Source: Cladorrhinum sp. PSN259
Lineage: Eukaryota > Ascomycota > Sordariomycetes > Sordariales > Podosporaceae
Assembly: GCA_033725935.1 (NCBI GenBank)
Contig: MU867084.1
Span: 310,001-374,000, forward strand
Direction: 5' to 3'
DNA length: 64,000 nucleotides
In this document: piece by piece, positions 45,471-56,803 of the stretch
How positions within the stretch are numbered: the first letter of the stretch is position 1
Layout of the letters: each line of letters opens with the position of its first letter
Translations under genes and position numbers: made by a program
The notes under the pieces: model-generated
Told to the model about the DNA's origin: nothing
The model's input: only the letters and a program-made list of their open reading frames with translations
Database searches by the model: none

Positions 45471-45819
45471 GAGTGTGACGGGGTGTCTGCTTTTAGTATT
45501 GTTGTGAACCAATTGGCAGACGGAAAAGAGAGACGGAGAGCTGGTGAATGTCTGCCAAACTGATACCAGTGCAGGTGTGGTGGATAATCAATTGATGGAA
45601 GACAACAGCTTCACCACTCCCCCAGAAAGATGTCCACTGAAGCAACCTGGCTGCTTTAGCTGCTGGCTGGACCGCTACGCGCAAGAGGGAACGTGTTCGA
45701 ACCTCGAATGGGACTAGCGTACTTTAAACCCTTGTCAATGCTTTCAGCCCTATTGGCTGTTTCAGCAGCCACCGGAACCATCAAGGTACATGTACCACGC
45801 CCCTCCATCATCACCCGTC
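45471..45819. other. Divergent promoter region ost5 / gcn5
   Basis: About 350 bp shared between two housekeeping starts. No repeat or RNA gene is seen. Confidence 0.55.
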
Positions 45820-47016
45820 ATGGCAAAGGGTAAGCGCAGAGCGGTTGAGGAGCCACCGTCTCCCACGGTAGCGAAGCGTATCAAGAAGGAAAAGGCTGAA
45901 GAAGACTCGGCCGGACATGATGAACAAAAGGGATCATCAAAAGCGGCGGCGATTCCATTCCCGGAAAAGGCCTCCGTCATCGAAGAGCGCAATGGAGAGA
46001 TAGAATTCCGGGTTGTCAACAACGACAACGAGCGTGAGAGTCTCATCATTCTCACGGGGCTCAAGTGCATCTTCCAGAAGCAGCTCCCCAAAATGCCCAA
46101 GGACTACATTGCCCGTCTTGTCTACGACCGTACCCATCTCTCCATCGCCATCGTCAAGAAGCCCCTGGAAGTTGTAGGAGGTATCACGTACCGCCCCTTC
46201 AAAGGCCGCCAGTTTGCCGAGATTGTCTTTTGCGCAATCTCGTCGGACCAGCAGGTCAAGGGGTACGGTGCGCATCTCATGTCGCATCTCAAAGACTATG
46301 TCAAGGCCTCCTCGGATGTGATGCACTTCCTGACCTACGCCGATAACTATGCCATCGGCTACTTCAAGAAGCAAGGCTTCACGAAGGAGATTACTCTCGA
46401 CAGGTCCGTCTGGATGGGCTACATCAAGGACTACGAGGGCGGCACCATCATGCAGTGCTCCATGCTCCCTCGCATCCGTTACCTCGAGCTAGGGCGGATG
46501 CTTCTAAAACAAAAAGAATGCGTCCAGGCCAAGATCCGGAGCTTCTCAAAGTCGCACATTGTCTACCCACCCCCAAAGCAATGGAGGAACGGGGTTGAAC
46601 CCATAGACCCAATGTCCATCGAAGCAATCCGCGCCTCGGGGTGGTCCCCCGACATGGACGAGCTCGCCCGCCAGCCCCGACACGGGCCCAACTACAACCA
46701 GCTGCTGCACCTCCTCAGTGACCTTCAGAATCACCAGTCGTCCTGGCCCTTTCTGACGCCGGTCAACAAGGACGATGTTGCAGACTACTACGATGTGATC
46801 AAAGAGCCCATGGACCTTTCGACCATGGAAGGAAAGCTCGAGGCCGACCAGTATGCCACCCCGGAAGATTTCATCAAGGACGCAAAGCTGGTCTTTGACA
46901 ACTGCCGCAAATACAACAACGAGAATACCCCTTACGCAAAGTGCGCCAACAAGCTTGAAAAGTTTATGTGGGCTCAGATCAGAGCTATTCCAGAGTGGTC
47001 ACATCTTGAGCCGTAG
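45820..47016 (+). CDS. gcn5: Histone acetyltransferase Gcn5
   Basis: Single exon, 398 residues from the ATG at 45820. Known of the family: Gcn5 is the catalytic subunit of SAGA/ADA and acetylates H3 tails for transcription activation. Seen: a Lys-rich head (KRRAVEEPPSPTVAKRIKKEK); GNAT domain (about 60-225) with catalytic Glu in FAEIVFCAI (E134) and acetyl-CoA loop QVKGYG (145-150), plus TYADNYAIGYFKKQGF; linker with the Ada2-contact-like HIVYPPPKQW; and bromodomain (about 298-390) with ZA-loop PVNKDDVADYYDVIKEPMDL and the acetyl-Lys-reading Asn in CRKYNNENTPY. An in-frame ATG at 45790 would add 10 residues, but it has T at -3 and +4. The ATG at 45820 has G at -3 and +4 and is preferred. Converges with the trehalase gene. 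Assignment is firm. Confidence 0.95.
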   Translation: MAKGKRRAVEEPPSPTVAKRIKKEKAEEDSAGHDEQKGSSKAAAIPFPEKASVIEERNGEIEFRVVNNDNERESLIILTGLKCIFQKQLPKMPKDYIARLVYDRTHLSIAIVKKPLEVVGGITYRPFKGRQFAEIVFCAISSDQQVKGYGAHLMSHLKDYVKASSDVMHFLTYADNYAIGYFKKQGFTKEITLDRSVWMGYIKDYEGGTIMQCSMLPRIRYLELGRMLLKQKECVQAKIRSFSKSHIVYPPPKQWRNGVEPIDPMSIEAIRASGWSPDMDELARQPRHGPNYNQLLHLLSDLQNHQSSWPFLTPVNKDDVADYYDVIKEPMDLSTMEGKLEADQYATPEDFIKDAKLVFDNCRKYNNENTPYAKCANKLEKFMWAQIRAIPEWSHLEP

Positions 47017-47360
47017 GAGGACCGAGAAGAAAACAGCGTATAAACAAGTAGAAGTAGAGTGCCATCTGGACCTTGGATTCTCCTTGGTTATCATTTGCCT
47101 TGTATAGATATAACAATTGGATCGAAGAAACTGGTATAAGTCATACTACCGTAGAGAACAAAGTAGAATGATAATTACATACACGCCGGCGATCCATCGC
47201 AATGAGGGTCTCCTCATCCAATCTTTTTTCGCTTTTCTCCATCCAAAGTCTCAAAGGCTTTGTCCAAACCCTTAGAACTCTAGCCTAAAAAATATAAAAA
47301 ATAAAACCGAAGTTGTCGTCACTCATTACACTTCATACCCAACCATCAGCCAGCCAGAAG
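47017..47360. other. Convergent 3' flanks of gcn5 and trehalase
   Basis: 344 bp between stop codons, AT-rich near 47285-47310. Nothing else is seen. Confidence 0.6.
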
Positions 47361-49591
47361 CTATGCCATCCAAGTACTCCTCTGCTTCTGCTGATTCCTC
47401 GCCTTCCTATCAAACCTCTTGGTCCACTCCGCGTCCCAAGGATCCAACTCAACAGCCGACCGCTTCTTCACCATCTTCTTCGCCGCACTACCCGACCCAG
47501 ATGAAGAGGCAGACGAATGCACATTCGCAGCGGTAATATTCCCGCAGTCAGGCTTCCTCAACTCAGCACCAAAGGTATCCGCCGCCCAGATCAACACGCC
47601 ATTCGTCCAGCCGAATCCTTCGACGACTTCATACTCACCACCTCCGCCAGCGACATTAGTGGAGTTATCACTATACTTCTCAAACATGATACCGACAGAT
47701 TTAGCATCAGCACCAACCAGCTTAGGCGTCAGTTCCGTCTCTCCACCAGTCGCATACCACGTACAAAACGTCGAATCGACATATCTCTGCGCTAACCTCA
47801 AACTCAAGTTCCTCACATCCTGATACGCAGGATCGTCCTCCCCAAATGTAGCCGGTGTGTTGAGTAGCCCCTGCATAATGACATGCTGCAGTGGCGGCCA
47901 GACGTTGGGCTCATCCCACTGCTGACCAGTCTTGTAGTTCGTAGCGGGGATGGCACCGCCCTTCTCGTTCAACATTTGCTCAATCCTGCTGAAAGCACGC
48001 TTCACCGCAAGGGGATTGTTCTTGAGGGCAACAGGCGCGGCGCCGGTCCAGAAAGGGTACAACTGAGCCACCTCGAACAGAACCTGGTATCCCTCGGGGG
48101 CACCCTCCGTCTCCCTTGTACGAGCATCCTCATCAACTGGAATGTACACTTTTTGAGAGCTGCTGGTAATGTTCCAGTCAAAGTACGAGAAGAGCGTCTC
48201 ATTCCACATGAGCTTGTACATGGCTTCACTGCGCTTCTTGGCCAAGTTGGCGAAATGTTCCGCTTCCGCCGTCTTGTTCTGAACGGCAAGGAAGTTGCTG
48301 ATCGTGATCTCATTCTCGTAAAGAATCGAGTTGAGCTCGACGGGCACAGTCTCGAGAACGTTTAGGGAGCGGAGAGGAAAGTAAATGTCCTCTGCGGCGT
48401 CGAGAGGGGTTTTCAGCCACCTAGCCGTGTAATCCCAGCCGGACTCAGCGCCGCTGGCCAGGTTGGAGTAAAGAGTGGCAACTTCTGTTTCGTTGAGCGG
48501 TTCCTTGACAGGGTATATTATACCAGATTTGGCATAGTATGTCGCGTTGTTGGCTGTAATGTAGTCCTCGCGGTATGATTCTGGACGGGGCTGGTTGTTG
48601 AGGACGGCGTATCTGAAGGGGTACATCTGGTAAGCTTTTCGAATTTAGATGGAAATTGTGCGCCGGGCTTACCTGTTCAGATTGTACGTTTTCCCATCCG
48701 GGCCAGTAACGGTCACGGTACGGTTATTGGTCCAAAACTGATACTCTTTGATCAGAAGGGGGACAGCTCTCTCAAGAATGCTGGTATCGTTGGTGTGCTC
48801 GATGTAGACCCGCACCATCTGGGACAGAAGCGGGGGCTGCGACCGGTTGAGGTAGTAGATTCTTGCTCCATTGGGCACAAATCCAATAGTCTCGACAAAG
48901 TCCAGGAAGTTCTCGATGATGTTCTTTGAGATCTGAATGAATGCGCCACCTGTGCGGAGAAGTCCCTCAACGATCCAGTACGAGTCCCAGTAGTATGGTT
49001 CACGGAATCGTCCACCTGCAACCACAAAGGTACGGTTCACCGGAATGAAGCTGTTGGCGCATTCCGAGCAGTTGCCGGGACCGGCATACCTCCGGGTGAG
49101 ATCAGGCCAAATGTCAATGACTTTGCGCGTGAACTCCCGAACAACGGGATCTTGGACCTTTTCGAGAAAGGTTGGGTCCGTGGCGAGCTCAGAGTCGGGC
49201 ACAGCTTCGAGCTCATGACCAGCTGGAGCGAAGTTCTCAGCGAGGAAAGCATGGAGCTCTGTGTTGTTGCTGAGAGGTTGAGTAAGCTTCTCGAAGGCTG
49301 CGATTACTTCTTCGACGGGTTTAGTTGTTGGCCTTGTCTAAGTCAGCACAAACACATGTCTCAAAACCCTAAATTGCGGGCGAGATCTGCACAGAAATGG
49401 TGAACCTACATATCCACAAACGTCTTTGAGTCCGAGAACGGCCGTGCCAGCTCGACACCCTTGAGCAGCTCGCCATGGCAGTAAATTGGAGAGTCACAGG
49501 GGGCTATTACTGATCCATTGATGTATATTGATGCTGCACTCGCCACGAAAACAGACAGAGCTGTGATCGCACTGCGGTGCAATGGGCTCAT
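47361..49591 (-). CDS. Secreted GH37 trehalase
   Basis: Three exons: 49591-49410, 49332-48673 and 48612-47361, giving 697 residues. Introns are 77 nt (GTAGGT, GCTGAC branch, ACAAG acceptor) and 60 nt (GTAAGC..TTCAG). The joins give VDMPTTKPVEEV and YNLNRYAVLNN, both family-like. Known of the family: inverting enzymes that split trehalose into two glucoses. Seen: an N-terminal hydrophobic signal (about residues 8-22); trehalase signature 1 GGRFREPYYWDSYW (167-180); SGWDYTARW with the likely catalytic acid D341; signature 2 QWDEPNVWPPLQH (512-524); and GEYEVVEGFGWTNG with the likely base Glu. There are many NxT/S sites. The tail is basic and Ser-rich (KKMVKKRSAVELDPWDAEWTKRF). No Ca2+-binding/regulatory head of cytosolic neutral trehalases is present. 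Probably wall-bound or periplasmic, using external or spore trehalose. Confidence 0.93.
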
Positions 49592-51105
49592 TGCGACCTA
49601 GAGTTGTGTACTGAAACTGGGATGGGTAGATGGGCGCAAGGAGGTTGCTAGATGTCCGTGGGTAGGGCACCGCGACCTGAGAGCTGGGTCGAGGTCAGGA
49701 GGAAGGTGTTATATGTTGATGGCAGACCGTGACCGGGATGGGCAACGGGATGAAGAAGCAACTTCCGGGATATGGCCCTTTAAATAATTGTTGCCTCGGA
49801 GGAATCTGGGCGGTGACAGTGACGGGGACGCGTGCCCTATTCGAGTTTGCCATTTTCTCCGCCCATATACCTTATTACTTGTAACCAAATAGGCAGGCGT
49901 TAATGAGGGAGTATTGAAGAACGCCTCCGGGGTAATTCACCTCATCCCAAGAACCTTGTCTGCATCTGCAGGTTCACGCCGGCTGAGGTAGCTGCCAGTT
50001 TCTGCCCTTCCTGCCACCTTCTGCATCCTCCAAAGCCTGCATGCGTCGAGGGCGTGATGAGTGCCCAGCGCGCGCCATGCCATGTGGCCAGGGAATTCTT
50101 GGGTCGTCAAAGTCACAATGTCACGCTGATCTTTGCCCGTTGCTTTCGTCCCATGGATCCATTGATCCCCAGATTCCAGGTTCCGTTCCTTGCTTACCCG
50201 ATCCCAGTTCCAAGTTCCAGGTACTCGACCATTCTATTGATGAAAGCAGCTCTTCTTGGCTTTTTCTCGAGCAGACCGCCCGTTGCGGCGTATTTCTGTT
50301 TTCACCCGTTGGAAAACACGAACACTCTGGAGATTCCCCGTTGTCACACCAACTGGCATCGGGCGAAAAGCAAATAGGCGTGTAAGTGGTGCATCGTCGT
50401 ACCGCCCGGTAGCTAGCCAGGCATGCCAAGGGGTTGGCCGTTGAGGATTCTAGCTTTTCGGGCACTTTTGGAGCTTCAGCAACATCAATGGAAATTTCCC
50501 CGCATTCTCGCAGCACAATGCCCCCGGCATAGATCCGAACCATCATTGAGCACCAAAATCAGCGATACGATTCGCCAATTTCCTGAGTTCCCGCAGTGAC
50601 GTAGTGCAGCGACAAGGGTATCAGGGTGTCACCAACAATGGGTGGGCGTGGTGGGGTTGAGCTTATGGCGGGGAAGTGGGACAACAGCCCGTGCAGCTTC
50701 CATTGTCCATGGGAATCTTCAACCTGGAAGGCGGGCCGCCTGACAGTTTGGGAATGTTTGGGAATAAACTTGGTATTCAACCGTCATGGGGCTTACTGAC
50801 GGCACATCATAGATGTAAGTGGCGCCGTAAACTATTGATACTCTGCTTGGTGCTTGTCTGCTGCTTCTGCCTTCTCGGTGTTCGTCTGGTTAAAAAAAAA
50901 AAAAACACTCAACGTCGCAACAAATTGCCGAATGCTCGTGCTCCTCCAGATCCTTCCACGCACACTGCATGTGCCATGTGCACTAGGATCGATTTGTCCC
51001 GATTTGTGTACTCCTCAAGCGGTGAGGCGCGATGCCGGGCGGCTTTCGGCCCGCGAGTTCGGCCCTTCTGCACAGCTTGACGGTCGCCTGTGTAAGGGCA
51101 AGGCT
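49592..51105. other. Intergenic, trehalase promoter side
   Basis: About 1.5 kb between the trehalase start and the end of the aldolase gene, both on the minus strand. It includes a CCCTTTAAATAATTG element near 49778-49792. Frames of up to 141 codons here have no recognisable features. Confidence 0.55.
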
Positions 51106-52540
51106 TTATTGTGATCGATACATTGAAACGTCCCCTTCAACGTTTTTATGGCTTGAGCTATTTTGCGCCTTCTCTTCGAGAATGGTCTTGAAGATTCGCT
51201 CCAGCCTTGGCACGACAAAGTCTCGGTTCTGATAGATTTGGTAGTGAATCACAAACCTACCGCCCATTAGTTTGAGCCCGGCGTCTTTGCCCAGAGCCTC
51301 AATCCGCCCGTCTGGACATTTGGCATCATCCAAATCAATCCAGACCATGTTGGTATGGACTGGATGAACCAGCTCCCCGCCCAAGCCTGTCCAAACTTGT
51401 GCTATTTCCTTTGCCAGAGTATGCGTGTCTCGGAGGAGGCCACCCTCCCCATTCGGGCCCTTGCCAAAAGTCTCGTCAACGGCAACTCTTGCAGCAGCCG
51501 TAACAACGCCTGATTGTCGTAGTCCACCCCCAATGGATTTTCTCACCCACCGAGCATGCTTGATGACTGCCTTGTCACCCACGAGGATGCTGCCGATTGG
51601 TGCTCCGAGGCCCTTGGAAAAACAGAGCGTGACCGTGTCGAAGCAAGAGGCGTAGTCGATCAAGCTACCAGCACCAGCTGCAGCTGCTTCCCATAATCGA
51701 GCGCCATCGCAGTGCATTTTGAGCTTGTTATCACGGGCGAAGGCTGCAATACGCTGTACTTCCTCAAGGGGCATAAGCATTCCATTGAGGGTATTTTCCA
51801 GGCTGATGACACGAGTTGGGCATGTGTGTACATCATCATCGAGATGGACGTTGGCCTTAATATCCTCCAATGTCAGATAAATGCCGTTTTTTGGCACAAC
51901 GGGTTTCACCGTTGCCCCCGTCAGTGCAGAAACGCTACGTAGAAATCGTTAGCAGCATGTTTGTTATTTTCGTAATTCCATCAACGACAAAAACAACACG
52001 CACCCTCCAGCTTCATATTTGACGATATGGGAACGGTAGTCGCAGACCACGCCATGCGGGGGCTGTGTGAGGAGAGATCTTAATGCCAGTTGGTTGCCCA
52101 TAGTACCAGACAGGACAAAAAGGCCAGCCTCCTTGCCGGTCAGTGCAGCGCAATGGGCTTCCAAGTCAATTGTGGTCTGATCCTCATTAAAAACATCGTC
52201 CAAAAGAGTACAGCTCTGGATGGCAGCCAGCATTGATGCTGTTGGGGTGGTCATGGTATCACCTGCACAGCGTTTAATTATTACATCCGCGATTAGAGCC
52301 GTTACACAGCAGGCACTCACTCCTTAGATCACATCCTGCAGCGCCGGCGCTGCCGATCCAGGCAGATGTTTTGATTGAAGACATTTTCGAGATTGAGCTG
52401 TGTTGTCTTTTGTGCAGGAATGAACCTGGAAGAGGTGGGGAAGTGAGAAGCTGGTGTTTCTTTGCCAGTGGGAGGCAATGCCGGATACTGTGGGTTGGGG
52501 CCAACGGCAGGCGCGCCAATGGCAACGGCAATAACCGCAT
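51106..52540 (-). CDS. Low-specificity L-threonine aldolase with probable mitochondrial leader
   Basis: Three exons: 52540-52321, 52262-52004 and 51934-51106, giving 435 residues. Introns are 58 nt (GTGAGT..GCAG) and 69 nt (GTGCGT, GCTAAC branch, GTAG). The joins give CDLRSDTMTTPT and YEAGGVSALTG. Known of the family: PLP enzymes of fold type I that cleave threonine or allo-threonine to glycine and acetaldehyde. Seen: SDTMTTPTASM, FVLSGTMGNQLALR, HCDGARLWEAAAA (PLP-contacting Asp), CFSKGLGAPIGS with Schiff-base K267, and VRKSIGGGLRQSG. The first 52 residues are rich in Arg, Leu, His and Pro and lack acidic residues, as in mitochondrial targeting peptides. A second in-frame ATG (52384, residue 53, MSSIKTSAW) would give the usual cytosolic form. 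Assignment is firm; dual targeting is inferred. Confidence 0.92.
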
Positions 52541-53422
52541 TGAGATTCCAAAGCCTCCGAACCGACAGTGGCGGTGATTCCAGGTTAAGGTTAGGTACCA
52601 ACTGTAGGAAGTGAGAAATTATGCGACGAACTGGAAGAAAACGAAGAAGCAATCCGAGGAACTCCCTGTGGAGAGGCACACCTTCCCCGATTCTCACAAG
52701 TAGCCTCTATTTCCGACCCACAAAATGCCGAATTTTAATACTTCCATGCCGTCTTCTTCAACTGCTATCTAGACGAGAACCTGAAACTGATGACAGCAGT
52801 CCCTTCTCTCTCTGTTTCTGACCCTTGATGGATGTCTCTCGTTTGCCAACAAACGTCTGGTTTCTGCAGCCACGTCGACGAATGGTGCGGAACCAATATC
52901 TCAGGAATCGAAGTTCTAGATGGGCGCGGAACGAATGGAAGAATCGAATCGGTCGATTACCCGCAGAAACACCACCGTGCAGCCAACGCCCGCCACAACC
53001 CACCCACCCCTTCGGTCGGTATTCCGTTTTGATCGTGACATCGTGCGTGGTTGGGCACAGGTCCGAATAATTTCGGCATCCAAGACGGTGAGGCTTTGGG
53101 ACTATTGCCAGACTAAACGAGAGTTGGTGTGCTTCCCTTTAAACATCTAGACTTTCACACAGCTCTTCTCACATCCAATGTGCCACACTGGTACGACTTT
53201 TGCTTTTACATTAAATAGCCTATCGTTATTGGCCCCCTTAAATTTTAGTGACAGAAACGAAATCCAGTAATAAAAAGATGTCACAGCCAAGTTACATGTA
53301 AGAATGCAGTTCCCTCAAAACCATTTCCAAACCAAGCTACCTTTCACCTGCCAGGAGTCCACACAAAAGAAAACAGGATTCCAGCACATACGTTTACCCA
53401 CCAACAATCGCCTTGCTTGGGA
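52541..53422. other. Intergenic, aldolase promoter and regulator 3' flank
   Basis: About 880 bp between tandem minus-strand genes. No convincing frame or repeat is seen. Confidence 0.6.
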
Positions 53423-56055
53423 TCAGGATCCAGGGCCCTGAGGAACATGCCCCCAGTATACCGGAGGACCAAAGCCGAGAGCTTGCCAATCCCAGTATTC
53501 GAGCACCGTGGGCGCCGACTCTCCGAAGGGGCCAATCCCGCCCACCTGCGCCATATTGGGGACCAACTCAGAGTCGGGAGGTTGTTGCCAAGTTGGCTGG
53601 CTGAAGTGATGCGATTGGGGGGGTGGCAAGGAAAAGTCTTGCTGATATTGGAACTCATTCGGCGATACAAATCCATCTGGAGACACATAATCACCAGCCG
53701 GCCCGAGACCGGCAGACTGCCCGTACCGAGACATCAACCTAACAGACGAAGATATCTGCTCGTCTGGTGACAGACTGCCAGTTGATGGTGTCAGTACCAC
53801 GCCGCCCCAAGGAGCAACCCCGTGTGTTGAATGGAAATCGTCTGGAAGATGATGGGCGGTGGGCTGGACCTGGACAACCGCAGGCCCCGAAACATGCGCC
53901 GACTGATCGTTAGCTGCCAGTGGCGCTGGCGTGGTACGGCCTGCTTTTGGTAGAGGTGGGGTGCCAATCAGGGTGGTACTTTCGCTCCTGGAGCTTGTGC
54001 TGCCATTCCTCGACGACTCGACACTGTCATACATTATACGTCGAGCCAACGGGTTATTACCGGGAGAGCTTGTTGTTGGTGTTGTTTTCCCGCCGGTCTG
54101 CGTGGCCGGCGCAAGATTGTTTGCTCTGCTACGTTTCGCCACTCCAATGAGACCCTTTTCCTTGGTGCTGAGTGGTAGATCTGCAAGAAGCCTCTTCAGG
54201 ATGCGGTACAAGTCGGAGGTGGTCTTGGACTCGGCACGTGCTTCCTGCAGCATAAGAAGGCCTTTCTGAATAGCCTCAAGAACAGTTTCGCGCTGCGGAA
54301 GATTGTGGGCTTCGTCGTGGACAAAGGCCGAGCACATGGCGGTTGCGGTATCGAAAATGCAAAAGACTGCGTAATGGAATTTGGCACCCGCCGTCACCAT
54401 GTTCTCAAAGAAGCCCCACGAGATATCCATCAGATCGAGTGCCGACTGCACACCCGACGCGCGGAGAGATATCTCGTCTTCCGTCATCGACTCTCCCGAG
54501 TTGCGTGTAACAAAGGGCCTCAGAGTACCGAACAAGCACATGTAACCGATCAAATGGAGGTACCGTCGCTGGAACACAACCCAGTCGAACTCAGAGTCCC
54601 ATTGTGTATCCGGACATTCTCTCGAGTATTCGGGCGGCAGGTTATTGAAGAACTTGAGGATCACATCTCGCAGCCTCCCGGCGTCGGCGGCCTTGCCTGT
54701 TTCTTCACCAGGTCGCGGGGAATGCTTGGCCAGCAAGTCAAGACACAATTGAGAATGAAGGACCATATGGCGGAACGGGGATGGTACGTGGGGGCGTTCT
54801 GGGTCGTTCTCGAGAGCCAATGTCGGCATCACAAAAGTGCAGTCGGCATGGTTGATGAGAAGTGGACGGGAGAGCATGGATCCCAAGGCACTATCCGCAG
54901 TTTCAGTATCACGCCTGATGGAAAACAAACGAGATTCTACTCACAAGTCCCACATGTACAGCACACACCATAGACGCCTTCTCATTTCGCGGTCAAACTC
55001 GGACAAACCCTCTGACAGCGAATCTCGATGAAGACCTTTGCGGCATTAGCTTCGACGGTAAGGGCTGCTGGGTGCAAGAAAGCATGCCTACCTATTTCGT
55101 TGGCTGCCCGAATGGCCCGACTGAGCGCATGCCATGCCTCGGTCCATTTCTCGGCAGATTTGTACCAGAAGGCTGTTAGGAACAGTTGTTGGACGTGGAC
55201 CAAACCGCCTTTCCCCGGCGGTATTGTCATGCTCAGCTTATCTGCAGCGATGTGCATTCGTTGGGCAAACGTTGCGGCATTGGTCTTGAGTTCGGTTTCG
55301 AGCCGCACTCGGACACTGTTATCGATGATGAAGTGCAGAGAGCAGGCACACACTCGCAGAATCAGGCTTGTGAGCTCGGGTGTCACTTTCTCGGAAGGGT
55401 TCGCCCACCAGCCATCATATTGCGTCCTGAATTCTGGCGGATACAGCGCATAGTAATGGTGATTTGCTCCGTTGAGCCAGTTATCAATGAGGCAGTCAGT
55501 ATATGGCTTCGCGGGCATCAACTCGAGGGTCGCCTTGAGTTCTTCGGACTGTTCAGTTTGCTCTCCCAGCGTATCACTGCCCGTCCGGTTGCCCAGCACC
55601 AAGTGATGATGATGGGCGAGATAGCCGAGGGCGTTCAGAGCACCACTGATATCAGTCCCTGATGGTTCATCCTCGTGGTCTTCAGGGCCCTGTTCGTCGG
55701 AGCTATCAAGAGTCCGCTTCCTGGACGTCCTGCAAGTCGAAGCGGCATTCGTCAGCAGCAGCAGCAAGACGCCTGTTGAAGATTGTACGGCAAGAATTTA
55801 CCTTGACTGGCTATCGCTAGAGCAGGGCTCATCGCTATTAGTCTTTGAAGCACCGGGTTTGCTGCCTCCGATACGACACAGATGGGAAACTCCTCGCTTC
55901 AGGCAATGGTTGCATGGAAATTGCCGATTGCACTGTATCGGCGCGTCAGCGTCAAAATAATGCAAGGCGGGCCGCCCGAGTAGCTTTGAACTGACCTTTT
56001 GCTTGCGTCTTTGACACTCGGCGCACGAGACGGCCAGGGTGGCGGTTCCGCTCAT
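53423..56055 (-). CDS. Zn2Cys6 transcription factor with fungal-specific regulatory domain
   Basis: Five exons: 56055-55996, 55932-55802, 55729-55092, 55035-54945 and 54890-53423, giving 795 residues. Introns are 63, 72, 56 and 54 nt. Known of the family: binuclear zinc-cluster activators of metabolic genes. Seen after splicing: C11-x2-C14-x6-C21-x5-C27-x2-C30-x8-C39 (CAECQRRKQK/CNRQFPCNHCLKRGVSHLC); an acidic linker (SSDEQGPEDHEDEPSGTD); the fungal_trans middle domain (about 110-400) with NGANHHYYALYPPEF, NEIGLHRDSL and REMRRRLWCVLYMWDF; and a Ser/Pro/Gln-rich tail that may activate transcription. The first intron sits inside the zinc cluster and is in frame without a stop. For intron 4, I prefer the acceptor at 54891 (54 nt, giving WDFALGSMLSRP) over one at 54915, which would leave only 30 nt. 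Target genes are unknown. Neighbouring trehalase and mannanase are possible targets, by position only. Confidence 0.87.
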
Positions 56056-56803
56056 TTTTGGTTGCAACGGTCTTCGGACCGCCGTTGAGAGGGCGCTCAA
56101 TGTCTCGCCTGGACCTTTGATGGTGAGGTGTGGGATATCACGATGATGACTATGATGTGTGTTTTTCAGGGGTTGGAAATGGAAACCAAGCCTTTGAGGA
56201 TTTGCTGATATTGGGAGAGCCAGGGTTTCCAATCGTGGAGTCTCGGCCTCGCTGGATGACTTGCCCACGCACGCAAACCCCTGTCGCCGTTCTGATTTGA
56301 TAGTGTGACCAAGCTAAATACGGTCCTAGTCTAGGAGGCGCACCGCTTTCCATCACAAATCGATCCGCAAAAGACCATGTTTCTGTCAAATATCGCTGTC
56401 GTCTCTGAATCGCCAAGCACCGTTCGGGAATTGCTTAAAAGCGAAACAAATGGCTGATCATTTCAACCGGCGCAGATCTGCCACTCTGGTCAAGATCCTG
56501 ACTGTCGGGAGTGCCAAGCTATGTATCTCCCCTCTCTCTTCTGCCACTGCCACTCACACCACCATACATACAAAATGCACCCCCTTCGGCCTTCACCTTG
56601 CCATGGCGACATGCTTCCCCAAGCCACGTAGCCGACTCTTGGTTGTCCAACGTATTACAGAAAACGGGTGTTTACCCCGACCCCGACAATTTTACGATAA
56701 AGTATTATTCGGACTCTCTAACGGTCAAGCAAGCCCCCGATGCCCAGGCTTCATGCGGGGTTATAAGATCAACGAATGGCTTCAACGCAGCTATACAAGG
56801 AGC
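56056..56803. other. Intergenic, regulator promoter
   Basis: 748 bp upstream of the zinc-cluster gene. The regulator frame stays open upstream to an ATG at 56268, which would add 71 residues. Otherwise nothing is seen. Confidence 0.55.

Noticed and set aside
54915..54944. 30-nt intron in the zinc-cluster gene
   Set aside because: Too short for usual fungal splicing. The acceptor 24 nt downstream gives a 54-nt intron and the more family-like WDFALGSMLSRP.
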